Shown one piece after another: positions 7,121-17,140 of a stretch of DNA of 64,000 nt. A program made the translations under genes and the position numbers. Below the pieces are notes generated by a model. That model saw only the letters and a program-made list of their open reading frames with translations, ran no database searches and had not been told where the DNA came from. This DNA comes from Gari tellinella (taxonomy: Eukaryota; Mollusca; Bivalvia; Cardiida; Psammobiidae), in contig OV277874.1 of the NCBI GenBank assembly GCA_922989275.2, positions 14,744,154-14,808,153 of the forward strand, written 5' to 3'. Position 1 is the stretch's first letter. Each line of letters opens with the position of its first letter.

Positions 7121-8656
7121 ATGGATCGTTCAGCGAACAAACTAGAAATTAATAAAAGTTTTAAGTATAATAGTAAAGCTAAATATAAACCTGGTGGTGT
7201 GTACAGTAAAAAAAATGTTAACATTATAAAACAATCAATTATTATTAGCGCAGACGGAAAAAGTTTCAATGCAGATTTCCCTGACTTATTTTCTAAATAT
7301 AAATTACCTCATATAGCATCAGAAGCAATAGTAACCCGATGGAATACAGCCTGGCTTTTATTCTATCAAAATCAAGTTAACTTTGCAATATGGTGCGCTA
7401 CTACAGGTTGTGGAGTAGACTACAATAATCACATAGCAGAGCATACGGGAAATGAAGATAACAAACTAGTTGGTTCTCTATTTTTATTCCATATTTATTA
7501 CCAAACAAGAAGGATACTGAAAGAATTAGGTATTGCTCTAGGAAGCTGGAATGCTTTTAACAATAGTTATGACCGGGGAGCTTATGAACGTATATGCGGA
7601 GAATTTAAAATAGATCCTAATACAGACTGGAGACAAAAGATATATCCAAATGGCGATGGTCTTGGATATGTATATACAACTGGTCATGTTGCATGGGACA
7701 GAACCGATTTTAGACATGATAGATCAGATTTGCATATTGCTAATAAAAAAGTTGCTAAATTAGATTTAAGTAAAATGACATTTGGACCTGAAGTACTAAG
7801 AGATGGACATTGTGGCGTTTTTTCATGCCATTATTATCCTCCTGAGAAAGTTCATATAAATTATATTCAACAAGAAGATGGTGTTAAAGATGCATGGACT
7901 AGTTTTATTCTTGACACATCAAACGGTTTTACACAAGCCGGGATTGAAAGAATAAATGAATCTATAAGAACATATTGTTGGGCTATCCTAGGTTCTCAAT
8001 CTCAAACAAGAACAAGTATATTAGGAACGGGAACGGCCTTTGATGCTCAAAAACAATTCCTAGTAGATATTGAGGATTCTATTAATAGTCCTATTGATTT
8101 ACCTGGTCAAATTACAAGATATCAAAATACATTAAAATATGCAAGAAGTAAAGTTGATTTTGTATACGGGGTAGACTTATATATGTCTCCTAGTAATATG
8201 GAATTAAGAATAGGGACAATTCAAGATTATAATAATGAAATTGTTGTTGCAACAGACCAACAAGAACTAGGTTTAAATAGTGATATTAATATTAAACCTG
8301 TTCCACCTCGCGAAGCCTCTGGTAAAAAACATGTAGAATCACTGAGCGGAACAAAGACTAAACAAACACAACCAGTTCAAGTTAGTTCAATAGATTACAG
8401 TAAGATTACAAATTATGCAAAAGAACATTTGTTACCTAAAGAATGGGTTACTAAAGCGGCAAATATACCCGGATTCTTTAATTCATATATGAAACAACAC
8501 ATTGTTAAAACACCAACTGATGTTGTTAAAAACACTGATGTTTATAGAAACACGGATGATTCGCTTGCGCTCAGTGATGAACATGAAGGTAATAAAAAAG
8601 CAATAATAGTAGGGAGTATTGCAGTAGGTCTTACCATTTTATTTATTTATCATTAA
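7121..8656 (+). CDS. large conserved element protein with C-terminal anchor (511 aa)
   Basis: Besides the polymerase, this is the only plus-strand gene of the element. Notable blocks are QVNFAIWCATTGCGVDY (about 86-102), YYQTRRILKELGIALGSWNAFN, CGEFKIDPNTDWRQK, WTSFILDTSNGFTQAGIERI and RTYCWAILGSQSQTRTSILG. A segment YARSKVDFVYGVDLYMSPSN comes before residue 370. A low-complexity linker (about 385-490) leads to one transmembrane segment (about 493-510). I recall this block set from many cnidarian genomes near other genes of this cluster, so it looks like a core component, probably virion-associated. No known catalytic motif. The last 18 bases overlap the convergent 441-aa gene. Confidence 0.75.
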   Translation: MDRSANKLEINKSFKYNSKAKYKPGGVYSKKNVNIIKQSIIISADGKSFNADFPDLFSKYKLPHIASEAIVTRWNTAWLLFYQNQVNFAIWCATTGCGVDYNNHIAEHTGNEDNKLVGSLFLFHIYYQTRRILKELGIALGSWNAFNNSYDRGAYERICGEFKIDPNTDWRQKIYPNGDGLGYVYTTGHVAWDRTDFRHDRSDLHIANKKVAKLDLSKMTFGPEVLRDGHCGVFSCHYYPPEKVHINYIQQEDGVKDAWTSFILDTSNGFTQAGIERINESIRTYCWAILGSQSQTRTSILGTGTAFDAQKQFLVDIEDSINSPIDLPGQITRYQNTLKYARSKVDFVYGVDLYMSPSNMELRIGTIQDYNNEIVVATDQQELGLNSDINIKPVPPREASGKKHVESLSGTKTKQTQPVQVSSIDYSKITNYAKEHLLPKEWVTKAANIPGFFNSYMKQHIVKTPTDVVKNTDVYRNTDDSLALSDEHEGNKKAIIVGSIAVGLTILFIYH

Positions 8657-9964
8657 CTTTGTTGCTACTGTGTATAATAATCCAGTAGCTAAAACAATTA
8701 AAGCCCAGAGATTATTTGCAAACCAATTAATAGCTTTTCCTGTTGATGTTAATAACCATGACACAATAGAACCTATTATACCTGGTAATGCTGATGCTGC
8801 TTTTCCAGCTAATTTAATAAGTAATTTACCAATATTATCTAATTGTTTCTTTATCCAATCTCCTATGCCACCTTTTGATGGAGGATTTACAGATCCGCCG
8901 CCGCCGCCTCCTCCTGGGATAATAGCTTCAACAATTACACCAATAATCATTCCAAAAGCAGTTAAAATACTAGCAATTGTAATTCCTTGTTCTCTGAATA
9001 ATGTTTTTATTCTTTCAGCTAATGTTGTGTCTTCATTCAATATTTTATGTATGGTATCTTTTATTCTATTCACTTGACTACGTAATTTATCTTTATTAAT
9101 ATTAATTGCTTCCAGTCTTGCACTTCTCTCAGATTCCAAATCTCTTATTCTACTTTTTATTCTCTCTATTTGAAATTCCTCATTGTCTGCTTTAGCCTGT
9201 TCTAATTTTCCCTTTTCTTTTGCTAAGTCTTTATTGGTTTCATTAAGTTTTCCTAATCCATTTGCAAGCTCTTCTTTAACTGATGTCATTGCTTTGAGGA
9301 TACCATCCATTTCTCGTTTTTCTATATCTGTTTGTGTTCCTGTTTCATTATTAAATACTGTTACTATTTCTTTCACTGCTGTTTCTGAATCGATAGTTGA
9401 ATTTAATAATTCTTGTGCTTCTTGTTGGGAAGATATATCCTGTAATGGTATGTTTTCTGCTGCATTATCAATTTTATTTCTTGGTTTAATTAATTGCTGT
9501 AATTCTGCTATACCTGCTCTTTTTCGAGTAGCGTGGGGGGCATAATCATATACTCCTAAACCATGTCTAATAAAATCAACGCCATATTTTACTTGAAGTG
9601 TATCAAATGAATAGTATTGCATTGTAGCATTAGGTTTTTGTGACCTATAAAATGATAAGGAATACTCTTTGTCATCAATCTCTACACCAAACACAGGTCT
9701 ACCATAGTTATCAGATTTAATATAATAATTACCTTCTCTCATTGGTTCTTGATTTCTTTCAAAAAATTGTGATATATAAAATTGTATGGTTGCTCTCGTT
9801 TGTCTTTCCTTATCGACGCCTGTAAGATTATCTAATGCTTTATATTGAGTATTCAAAGTTGTTTGAAATTGCTGTTCATCCATAAAAGATGTTTCTGTTT
9901 CTTCTTCTTCATTATAAGCATCTTTGTCATAACCGGGATTATCAAAATCAAATTCTTCAGCCAT
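8639..9964 (-). CDS. coiled-coil, glycine-linker, multi-hydrophobic membrane protein (441 aa)
   Basis: The acidic N-terminus (1-30) and a mixed domain (50-160) precede a long coiled coil (about 215-315). Next come a hydrophobic stretch GITIASILTAFGMIIGVIVE (327-346), a run of seven glycines (351-357), an amphipathic region with KAASALPGIIGSIVSWLL (about 388-405) and a final transmembrane segment (about 416-433). The LPGIIGxIVSW and NLWALIV blocks are, from memory, very common in cnidarian loci of this type. A coiled coil plus fusion-peptide-like and anchor segments would suit a membrane-remodelling or penetration protein. That is inference, as no family is named. Intact frame. Confidence 0.7.
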   Translation of the reverse strand: MAEEFDFDNPGYDKDAYNEEEETETSFMDEQQFQTTLNTQYKALDNLTGVDKERQTRATIQFYISQFFERNQEPMREGNYYIKSDNYGRPVFGVEIDDKEYSLSFYRSQKPNATMQYYSFDTLQVKYGVDFIRHGLGVYDYAPHATRKRAGIAELQQLIKPRNKIDNAAENIPLQDISSQQEAQELLNSTIDSETAVKEIVTVFNNETGTQTDIEKREMDGILKAMTSVKEELANGLGKLNETNKDLAKEKGKLEQAKADNEEFQIERIKSRIRDLESERSARLEAININKDKLRSQVNRIKDTIHKILNEDTTLAERIKTLFREQGITIASILTAFGMIIGVIVEAIIPGGGGGGGSVNPPSKGGIGDWIKKQLDNIGKLLIKLAGKAASALPGIIGSIVSWLLTSTGKAINWFANNLWALIVLATGLLYTVATKLMINK

Positions 9965-10074
9965 TTTAATGTAAAGAATATGCGGGTGGATTTTCTTGAT
10001 TATAAATATTATAAATTATACAGTTTTTAAACTTTTTTCTATAGTACTCATTGCTTCCATTCTCACCTTTTCGA
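9965..10074. other. AT-rich intergenic region
   Basis: 110 bases of AT-rich DNA upstream of the 441-aa gene and downstream of the 185-aa gene, both on the minus strand. It probably carries the 441-aa promoter. No defined motif seen. Confidence 0.4.
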
Positions 10075-10632
10075 TTAATTTTTTTTTTCTTCATCTGTTA
10101 TTTCAACATTTTTCATTGCTGTTGTTTTGATCTCTTTTTGTAGTTCATAATATTTCTCCATTTCATTTAAAATAGTTTTAAATTCTTCCTCGCTAATATT
10201 TCCATCTTGTAAAGCCTTAGAAACAATATCATGAATACTATTTAATTTACTTTCTGCAATTGTTTGAACATTAGAATGTTTTTGTGTTTTTGTCATTAAT
10301 TTACGTCTGATTAATTTAACAGATATACCTAACCCTCCACAAACAATAGCTACTGGAAAAGTAATGGGAACAGCTATTCCAATACTTGCTAAAATAACAC
10401 TTGCCGATATTAGTATGGTATCAATTCCGTCAGTAATATTTATTCCTCGTTTATATTTTTTATTTAATGATTTTCTAATATCCCTTTCATTAATTAATGT
10501 TTTCTCTATCTCTGATATTTTTTGTAATCTATAATTCCCTGAACGGTCAAGAGAATTTTGTCCATCTTCAACTCGAGAGCTTATAGGCTGCGCTAAATCT
10601 GGATATAAATTTGGGGCGCTTGGTTGTTTCAT
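10075..10632 (-). CDS. conserved membrane protein with helical tail (185 aa)
   Basis: The N-terminus is proline-rich and polar (1-35), followed by a charged helix (36-62) and one long hydrophobic region (about 69-106) that could cross a membrane twice. The C-terminal helix contains IAESKLNSIHDIVSKALQDG and ISEEEFKTILNEMEKYYELQ. The latter superficially resembles an EF-hand helix but lacks the calcium loop. The SKLxxIxxxVSKALxDG pattern recurs, from memory, in cnidarian loci with the same companion genes. It is the outermost gene at the right end of the element. Its start is chosen at the ATG following an AT-rich leader. Function unknown. Confidence 0.65.
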   Translation of the reverse strand: MKQPSAPNLYPDLAQPISSRVEDGQNSLDRSGNYRLQKISEIEKTLINERDIRKSLNKKYKRGINITDGIDTILISASVILASIGIAVPITFPVAIVCGGLGISVKLIRRKLMTKTQKHSNVQTIAESKLNSIHDIVSKALQDGNISEEEFKTILNEMEKYYELQKEIKTTAMKNVEITDEEKKN

Positions 10633-10667
10633 TTTTAAAGGGATTTTTTGATGTTAGGAAATTTAGC

Positions 10668-10744
10668 AATGCTTAAGTAATGTTAAAGTAATGTTAAAGC
10701 AATGCTTAAGTAATGCTTAAGTAATGCTTAAGTAATGCTTAAGT
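10668..10744. repeat. 11-bp tandem repeat (7 copies)
   Basis: Seven units of AATGCTTAAGT or one- to two-base variants (AATGTTAAAGT) run head to tail between the last gene and the element end. Each main unit holds the palindrome CTTAAG. The position suits a subterminal replication or integrase-binding array, but no function is shown. Confidence 0.9.
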
Positions 10745-11040
10745 AAAAATAGGCTACTGGAGTAGAGGGTTATTTTTAGAATTAACCCTTCATGGTTTTT
10801 TGGGGGGTGGCCGAGTTTGTAATTTTTTTAGGGGTGTTCGAGAGTTTGTAATTTTTTTTTAGGAGGTGGTCGAGAGCAGTACTCGCAATTATATATATGT
10901 AAAGTAGGGATCCAATTTTTTTTTTTTTTTTTTAGGGGTGGTCGAGTTTGTAATTTTTTTTTTGGTGGTCTGGTGGGAGAGAGTAAAAAAAATAATTTTT
11001 TAGGTAGGGTGAGCCAGGATCCCTACTTTACATATATATA
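10745..11040. repeat. candidate right terminal region of Polinton-like element
   Basis: Three or four imperfect copies of a unit reading AGGGGTGGTCGAG then TTTGTAATTTTTTT lie at about 10800-10960. A perfect 23-bp inverted repeat, core GTAAAGTAGGGATCC, pairs 10891-10913 with 11017-11039. Host transposon sequence begins within a few bases of 11041. This suggests that the element end is here. The matching left terminus is outside the window, so true terminal inverted repeats cannot be tested. Confidence 0.55.
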
Positions 11041-11238
11041 CTATGTTTGACCACTTGAAGCAGTTTGAAAGTAAAGCCCGTTCTGCTTCACTTTCAACCT
11101 GTCATTCGCTAGACTATAGAGACCAGCTTATATATAGTACATACTTATTCATGGCTGTATAGGTTGGAACTATTTTCCTCAGTAGAAGAATGAATTCGGG
11201 GCGTATAAAGCATACTTATTAATGGAATAATGGGTTAA
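11041..11238. mobile_element. family E MITE, left-truncated at the viral junction
   Basis: From GACCACTTGAAGCAG onward this follows family E (diverged hairpin at 11050-11100, right end GGGTTAA at 11232-11238). The left 50 or so bases of the family are missing exactly where the Polinton-like element ends, which marks the junction. Confidence 0.6.
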
Positions 11239-11267
11239 TACACAATGCGTTTCAAAACGTTTGAAAG

Positions 11268-11620
11268 TACAGTGTTCCCTCACTACAACGACACCATCCG
11301 TGTGTTGTTCGGAGGAAGTCGTTATAGGGAGGGAAAATAGACTTGGCTTACATTTGCAAACAGGTTGAATCCAGATCAGACGCCGCGTAACGCGGCGTCT
11401 GATCTGGATTCAAGCTGTTTGTCACTCGTCAGTATATATATTCTATCAAAATGTCCACTTATATGTAACTTTACGACAAAACAGCAGACGGCAAGTTTAA
11501 GCAGACGATATTGCAGCAATAAAAGCGTTAGACATGATTGTCCTGTTTAAGGAACGACGACAAGGGTCGTTGTAAGGAAGGAGTCGTTGTTGGGGGTCGT
11601 TGTAGGGAGGGAGCACTGTA
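11268..11620. mobile_element. family B MITE (TA target)
   Basis: The ends are TA-CAGTGTTCCCTC and GAGGGAGCACTG-TA. The palindromic core (about 11354-11422) has arm GTTGAATCCA and stem ACGCCGCGT. Full length, about 350 bp. Confidence 0.8.
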
Positions 11621-12300
11621 TTTGTCTATTGAGGAAAATTACCGTTGATATGGAGAAGTACACATGTATTTTAAACTCATGCTCGTTTCCTTGATCAAAA
11701 GAATTAATGAATCATAAAAGTGTTTGTTATAAATCACAAATATCCTATTGGTAACGTAAATAGTTTTAACTGATATGCAAAGCGAATTTGTCTACCATCA
11801 AAAAGCTCTAATATTTCTACAATTGAAAGCGGCAATACCAATTTAAAACTTTTTGCAAATGAGCTTATGACGTCATTTAGAGTGGAAGGTTAAACCAGGT
11901 AAAGTCTGCAGTTAGCACTTAGTCTTATCATTTCCACGCTGAGAGTATTATATTCTGCGATTTATTATGCAAAGAGCAAAACCTTGTACATGTATATATC
12001 AATACAGACATCAACGATATTTGCCCGTATCCTGCTGATCGCGACCTTACTCGGTTTTGCGTAACGCGGCGTCTGATAGAGACCCAAACGGTTTAAAAAA
12101 TGTATACATCTTAATTTAACAAATTTTTCAGACGACAATTTCAAAACAGACGACTTTGCAGCAGGTTAATGGTTAGAATAATAACATACATCACTCTGTA
12201 GCGATCAGAACACTGTTATGTTGCTATAAGACAGTTCTATATTACCAAGCACGTTTGAAATTTGCTTCATCAAACACGCCTTATTTTAAATAAACCATAT
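11621..12300. other. no gene; family C fragment
   Basis: Nothing coding. At about 12040-12175 there is a decayed family C piece (GCGTAACGCGGCGTCTGAT and CAGACGACAATTT). Confidence 0.45.
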
Positions 12301-12440
12301 CTGAACTAACACATAATCGACTCAAATCAAATAGACCCGTTTTTCACAAATCTTAAATCCTAGGGAATCTTTGGTTTGTTCGACTTAAACGAGTTGTCGA
12401 CTCATCGAGACTTCGATAAATCGAATAATCGAGGTACGGT
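12301..12440. repeat. decayed family J-like MITE fragment
   Basis: CGACTTAAACGAGTTGTCGA and a TCGATAAATCGAATAATCGA-like stretch resemble family J ends. Truncated, with no paired end found. Confidence 0.4.
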
Positions 12441-12746
12441 TGTATATTGAATATCTATTCATCTAGATTAATGAAAACAGTTGTCAGTCTTAGTGTGGAT
12501 CAATGACTATCAGAATATCTTATAGATCTATATAGCAATCATAAAGCTCATATTATTCTCATTCAATCGGGCTAATGTACTGACCGACGGAGCTATGTAA
12601 ACTAGTAGTCAATTGAAAATGTTTTCAATCTAGCTATATATTTTTTCTGGAAAGTCAATAATCCCGCTAACTCTGGTATGTTAAAGAGACCGAAAACCAA
12701 ACATGGCATAAACAACATTTTGTAAATGGATGTCAGCAAACACGTA

Positions 12747-13108
12747 TACAGTGAAATCCCTCTAAACCGGACAACATAAATTTCCGGTGTAGAGGGGTTT
12801 CCAGTTTAGAGGGATTTAAACCCATTATAATACCCTATAGTTTGTTTCAAGTATGGAAGATAGCTGACCACTTAAAACAGGTTGGGGGTAAGGCAGAATG
12901 CGCCTTAGGGCCCATTCTGCTATACTTTCAACCTGCTTTAAGGTTTAATCTAGAAGTTATTTCTGATAATATAATTCAAAGGCGTAAAAATCGTATCAAT
13001 GGTTTAATTGGTCAAAATAAAGAAGGGTTAGAAACAGGATAAAAGTTGTTACCCGGTTTAGATATAATTCCGGTATTTAGAGTTTCCGGTTTGGAGGGGT
13101 TCAATGTA
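12747..13108. mobile_element. TA-type MITE with nested family E hairpin
   Basis: Left end CAGTGAAATCCCTCTAAACC, right end with GGTTTGGAGGGGTTCAATG, both next to TA. Family E sequence with a CAGAATGCGCC hairpin lies inside (about 12820-12960). Confidence 0.6.
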
Positions 13109-13560
13109 TAGTACTTTAGAAAAAGAAGAATAATGATGAGCTCGGTCGTGTTCGAACCTGTGCGGAGAGTTAGTTTTGCCATTAATATTGACAAATTCAT
13201 AGGCAAATAAAGTAAAGATGATATATACTCATAGTGGCGGGTTATATTGAGTGTTTATTTAGATCATGCTTCCTTCTAGAGACTTGGTTTTTAAGTCGAG
13301 GTCAATTAGCAAGAACATTATATATCGCCTCCAATGGCAATTACAGATATACACATTTTATGTACACATAGTTGCTCTTAAAGAGCATAGTCTCTTGTAA
13401 TTCTATAAAGAATGACACGGTTTCAGTTTTAGCTGTATGTTTGTACTTGTATGTGAATTGTAACCATGGCGAGACTTAAATAAATAAATATGATATATCC
13501 CGATCAGACGTTAAGTTGATTTCCTATTTCTGAAGCAAATATAACACGGAAATAAAGTTA
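13109..13560. other. no recognisable feature
   Basis: AT-rich DNA. I see no long reading frame, hairpin or repeat. Confidence 0.4.
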
Positions 13561-13563
13561 ATG

Positions 13564-13724
13564 TACGATAACACCTCTCTATTACGACCCTCAAATAGAA
13601 TGATATTTGATGATTTAGAGATATGCGACAGGTAACTGCTAGTAAAACAGAGAGCTCTTAAAGCTCTCTGTTAAACAAAAGACTTTAATATCAAATCGTG
13701 GTGGTAATAGAGAGGTTTTGCTGT
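13564..13724. mobile_element. small inverted-repeat MITE
   Basis: Ends ACACCTCTCTATTACGACC and GGTGGTAATAGAGAGGTTTT pair, and an AGAGAGCTCTTAAAGCTCTC hairpin sits at the centre. Confidence 0.6.
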
Positions 13725-13839
13725 GAATGAAGAAAGCAGTTTCAAGCAGACGATAGTAATAAGTGGACAACCGAAATGAGATTTATCACATAACTTGCGG
13801 TCAAAGCCATTGTATAAATACCGTAATCCACTAGTGAAA

Positions 13840-14020
13840 TATCGTTATTTGGGCTCCGTCCAAACCTTTTCGTCCACAAGTGCTGCATGTAGCGGGACAC
13901 CAAATGACGTAATTTGCGATGACGTTATTGTAAACAACGTCATGTTTTGGCGGAAAATCTATATAGCAGAAATATTACAAACTACAGTGTCGATTGATTT
14001 AATAGGATTTTAAAATTGTA
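13840..14020. mobile_element. family I fragment
   Basis: Contains GTCCACAAGTGCTGCATG, ATGACGTAATTTGCGATGACG and TTTTGGCGGAAAAT, the hallmark blocks of family I. Diverged and partial. Confidence 0.55.
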
Positions 14021-14036
14021 ATGTGATGAATAGAAT

Positions 14037-14172
14037 CTCACATGAGTGCTCATTACTTATCATTTTTAATAAACTCATTGACTAAAATTAAAATGACGCT
14101 CGCCAAGGCTCGCTTCATATTATTTTAGTCAACTCGTTATTAAAAATGATAAATAGTGAGCACTCATGTAAG
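14037..14172. repeat. hairpin repeat
   Basis: TACTTATCATTTTTAATAA near 14056 pairs with TTATTAAAAATGATAAATAG near 14131. TGAGTGCTCA-type ends flank it. Confidence 0.6.
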
Positions 14173-14379
14173 ATCCCTTATATGTCTCTAATATATATCA
14201 CTGTCATTCACCCCTAATACTGTAACGTACGTGGTACGTTGGTATATGCAAATGAGGCTTCCCAAACCATTGTATGTTGGGAAGTAAAGTCAATTATATA
14301 GCGCAACAAACATCTCTTGGTGTGATCTTAAGCTTTGCACCGACGGGGTTTGTTGTTGCTGGGTCTCTCGGTTTGCACG

Positions 14380-14530
14380 TTACAATACTTCTAACGGACA
14401 ATTCCAGTTTCCAATTAGGCCTAGTCCATTTTGTTTACGGTTTTGGGTTTTTTTGTGATATTTTGCAAACCAACCAATGTAAAGACCCTGATCAGAAGAC
14501 TCCTTTAGCAATGGACAATCGTACTCCTTT
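14380..14530. repeat. family D fragment
   Basis: GGCCTAGTCCATTTTG and AAGACCCTGATCAGAAG are family D blocks. The ends are lost. Confidence 0.45.
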
Positions 14531-14732
14531 ATATGTGCACTATTAGTACATGACGAATATACTCGTCGCTAGGTTTGAATATATGAACGAATGACCTTTA
14601 CTCACAAACCCATATGGGAAATGATAAAAAGTGATTAACGCTATGAGGTTACAATACATTAAAGTGTCACCGCAATTACTATATTGGAGAGAACCTTTGG
14701 ACTCTTGAACTGTAGCCTTGAATACTAACTGA

Positions 14733-14982
14733 TACAGTGGAGAATATGTTATTCTTTCCCGTTTAAACGCAAACGTACGCAAACGCAAAGCACTAAAACG
14801 TAGAAAAGAACAACTTTTGGACAATTCTGATAATTCTTGTTTATCTTGTAGGCAAACAGTTTGGAGCCTGATCAGACGCCGGGTTACCCGGCGTCTGATC
14901 TGGCTCGAAACGGGTTGCACTGCAAATAATAGTTTTAGCGTAAACGCGTTTATTGGGGAAGAATAACAGATTCTCCACTGTA
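14733..14982. mobile_element. family A MITE (TA target)
   Basis: TA-CAGTGGAGAATATGTT to TTCTCCACTG-TA. The core palindrome is at about 14848-14915 with arm TTTGGAGCCT and stem ACGCCGGGT. Confidence 0.85.
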
Positions 14983-14998
14983 GACAATGGTAGGCAAA

Positions 14999-15370
14999 TA
15001 CAGTGCTTCCTACCTACACGGCCCTCCTAACAACGACTCCCTCCTTCCAATGACCCTTTCCGCTATTCCCCAAACAAGACATTGTTGTCCAACCTTTTCA
15101 TGGCTGCACTACCGTCTTCTTAAATTTGTCGTCTTCTGCTTTTCTCAAAGTTACTTATAAGTGGACATTTTGACAGAATAAATATAATGACGAGTGATAG
15201 ACCGCTTGAATCCAGATCAGACGCCGCGTCACGCGGCGTCTGATCTGGATTCAAGCTGTTTGCAAATGTAAGCCAAGTCTGAATTGTCCCTCTCTACAAC
15301 GACTCCCTCCGAACAACACACATAATCTGTGTCTCCCCATTGGATGTCGTTGTAGAGAGGGAGTGCTGTA
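14999..15370. mobile_element. family B MITE (TA target)
   Basis: TA-CAGTGCTTCCTACC to GGGAGTGCTG-TA, reverse orientation relative to 11268. Core at about 15203-15262 with arm CTTGAATCCA. Confidence 0.8.
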
Positions 15371-15529
15371 ACTGTATCGTGATGGTATATCAGAGTTCAC
15401 AATTTGTATCCCATAGGAAAAGGTTACAGTAAGGAGGTTTTGTATATCTCGTTTAGATGACACAAACGCAGGATACAGGGCCGTAAAATGAAGACAATGG
15501 TAGTAGAAGTAGACGTATAGTAGTACAAT

Positions 15530-15857
15530 GGGAGACAAAGATGTGTACGTTGTTCGGAGAAAGTTGTTATAGGGATGGAAATTGGTTACTTTTGCAAACA
15601 GCTTGAATCCAGATCAGACGCCGCGTAATGCGGCGTCTGTTCTGGATTCAAGCTGTCTGTCACTCGTCATTATGTTTTTTTCTGTCAAAACGTCCTATGA
15701 GTGACTTTGGGAAAAACAGCACACGACATATTTAAGCAGACGATATTGCAGCAGTAAAAGCGTTTGACATAATTGTACCGTTCAGGGAACTGCTGCAAGA
15801 GTCGTTGTAAGGAGGGAGTCGTTGTTAGGAGGGCTGTTGTAGAGAGGGAGCACTGTA
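15530..15857. mobile_element. family B MITE, left-truncated
   Basis: Starts inside the family at GTGTACGTTGTTCGG. Core at about 15596-15658, right end GAGGGAGCACTG-TA. Confidence 0.7.
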
Positions 15858-15929
15858 ATTAAAATTTTAGAAAACAAAACACCTACAAGCTACGAGACAA
15901 AACAAAACAACTTTCAATAACATAGTTAC

Positions 15930-16173
15930 TTAACCCTTTCAACCCTAAATTTCTCTTGTGGGTATATATGATCCTTTTGGACCCTTCTAGTATAGGCATT
16001 TTGAACCAGTCTACTGTTACATTTTTTTATATGACAACAAAAACGAATGAAACTATCAAACATTGCAGACTCTGATCAGAGGGCTCCTATAGGAGCCCTC
16101 TGATCAGGGTCTTCACTGTTTGCATTTGTAATCAGTAATCTCTACAGAGGGCTGTAAGGTTTAAAGGGTTCAG
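15930..16173. mobile_element. family D MITE
   Basis: Left TTAACCCTTTCAACCC. The right end TTTAAAGGGTT has lost its final TTAA. Central hairpin GAGGGCTCCTATAGGAGCCC. Confidence 0.65.
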
Positions 16174-16179
16174 TCTTGT

Positions 16180-16420
16180 TTAACCCTTTGAACCCTAGTC
16201 ACGCATTTAGGCGTCCTTTTCAAACAGTGTACATGTTAATAGAACACTTGTCCTGTGCACACAGTGAATACCCAGATCAGAGAGGAGCCCTCTGATCAGG
16301 GTATTTACTGTTTGTCAGAATGCCAAACATTGACAAAAACAACCCTTACAACAAGAAATGGACTAGACTAAAATGAAAACTGAAATTGTCCATTTATAGT
16401 TTCAGGGAGGAAAGAGTTAA
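16180..16420. mobile_element. family D MITE (TTAA target)
   Basis: TTAACCCTTTGAACCC to GAAAGAGTTAA, flanked by TTAA on both sides. Core arms TGAATACCC and GGGTATTTA around GATCAGA and TGATCAG. Confidence 0.7.
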
Positions 16421-16499
16421 GGTTCGTCTGACCACAGATAATATAAGAACACTTAGTACCTGCTAAGATAAGATTGTAAAGTCTGACTTTAGTCTAACA

Positions 16500-16630
16500 G
16501 ACTCCAATGTTATAAAGCGTTTGAGTTGATTCTGAGAGTGGTGTCGAGCACTTAAATGGTCAGATTTGAGCTTGATAAAATGCTTTATCTAGAACAATCT
16601 CAGATACAGCTCAAATGCTTTATAACCACG
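16500..16630. repeat. inverted repeat of TATAAAGCGTTTGAG type
   Basis: TTATAAAGCGTTTGAGTTGA pairs with CTCAAATGCTTTATAACC. A related copy lies at 22270-22575. Confidence 0.5.
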
Positions 16631-16839
16631 GGACCAGGTCAATAAAACCAGACTATATGCTAGTGACATGTTGGTGTAAGTGAAATGATAGAAATGTAGC
16701 TCAAAGCTAAGGCACGCCCTGTAGCGTGTTCAATTACCACTGTTTGCTGTTTAGGTTAGCAGTATGTGCCCCGTGAGCAGCATGCACAGTACAGTATAGA
16801 AAACATTTTCTTTCAAAATAACCCCGGTTATGCTTAAAC

Positions 16840-17009
16840 TATTCATTGCAAACAGTTTGGAGCCGGATCAGATCAGGCTCCAAACTGTTTGCCACTCACA
16901 TTAAAACTTGTAGTCAGATTTGTAAAAAAAAGTTGTCATTTTCTATATTTCTATTGTTCATCGCAATGCGATTTTGTTTGAACGGAAGAATAACGTTTTC
17001 TCCACTGTA
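16840..17009. mobile_element. family A MITE, internally deleted
   Basis: The core has lost its stem (TTTGGAGCCGGATCAGATCA, then the closing arm). Right end TTCTCCACTG-TA present, left end missing. Confidence 0.6.
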
Positions 17010-17140
17010 TTTCAGACCGGTAGCCTACTCGCAATCGATGGCCATCGGCGGCCACCGATTTCTTTACTGAACACACTTCTGGCCTCGGCAGTGTAGTGTG
17101 GCACGCTTCTATCTTATAACACTCAATGATCACTTGAAGT

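Noticed and set aside
10200..10300. EF-hand in the 185-aa protein (ISEEEFKTIL)
   Set aside because: The calcium-binding loop residues are missing. The similarity is limited to one helix.
10720..10800. Possible CRISPR-like array at the 11-bp repeats
   Set aside because: Units are directly adjacent with no spacers, in animal/viral DNA.
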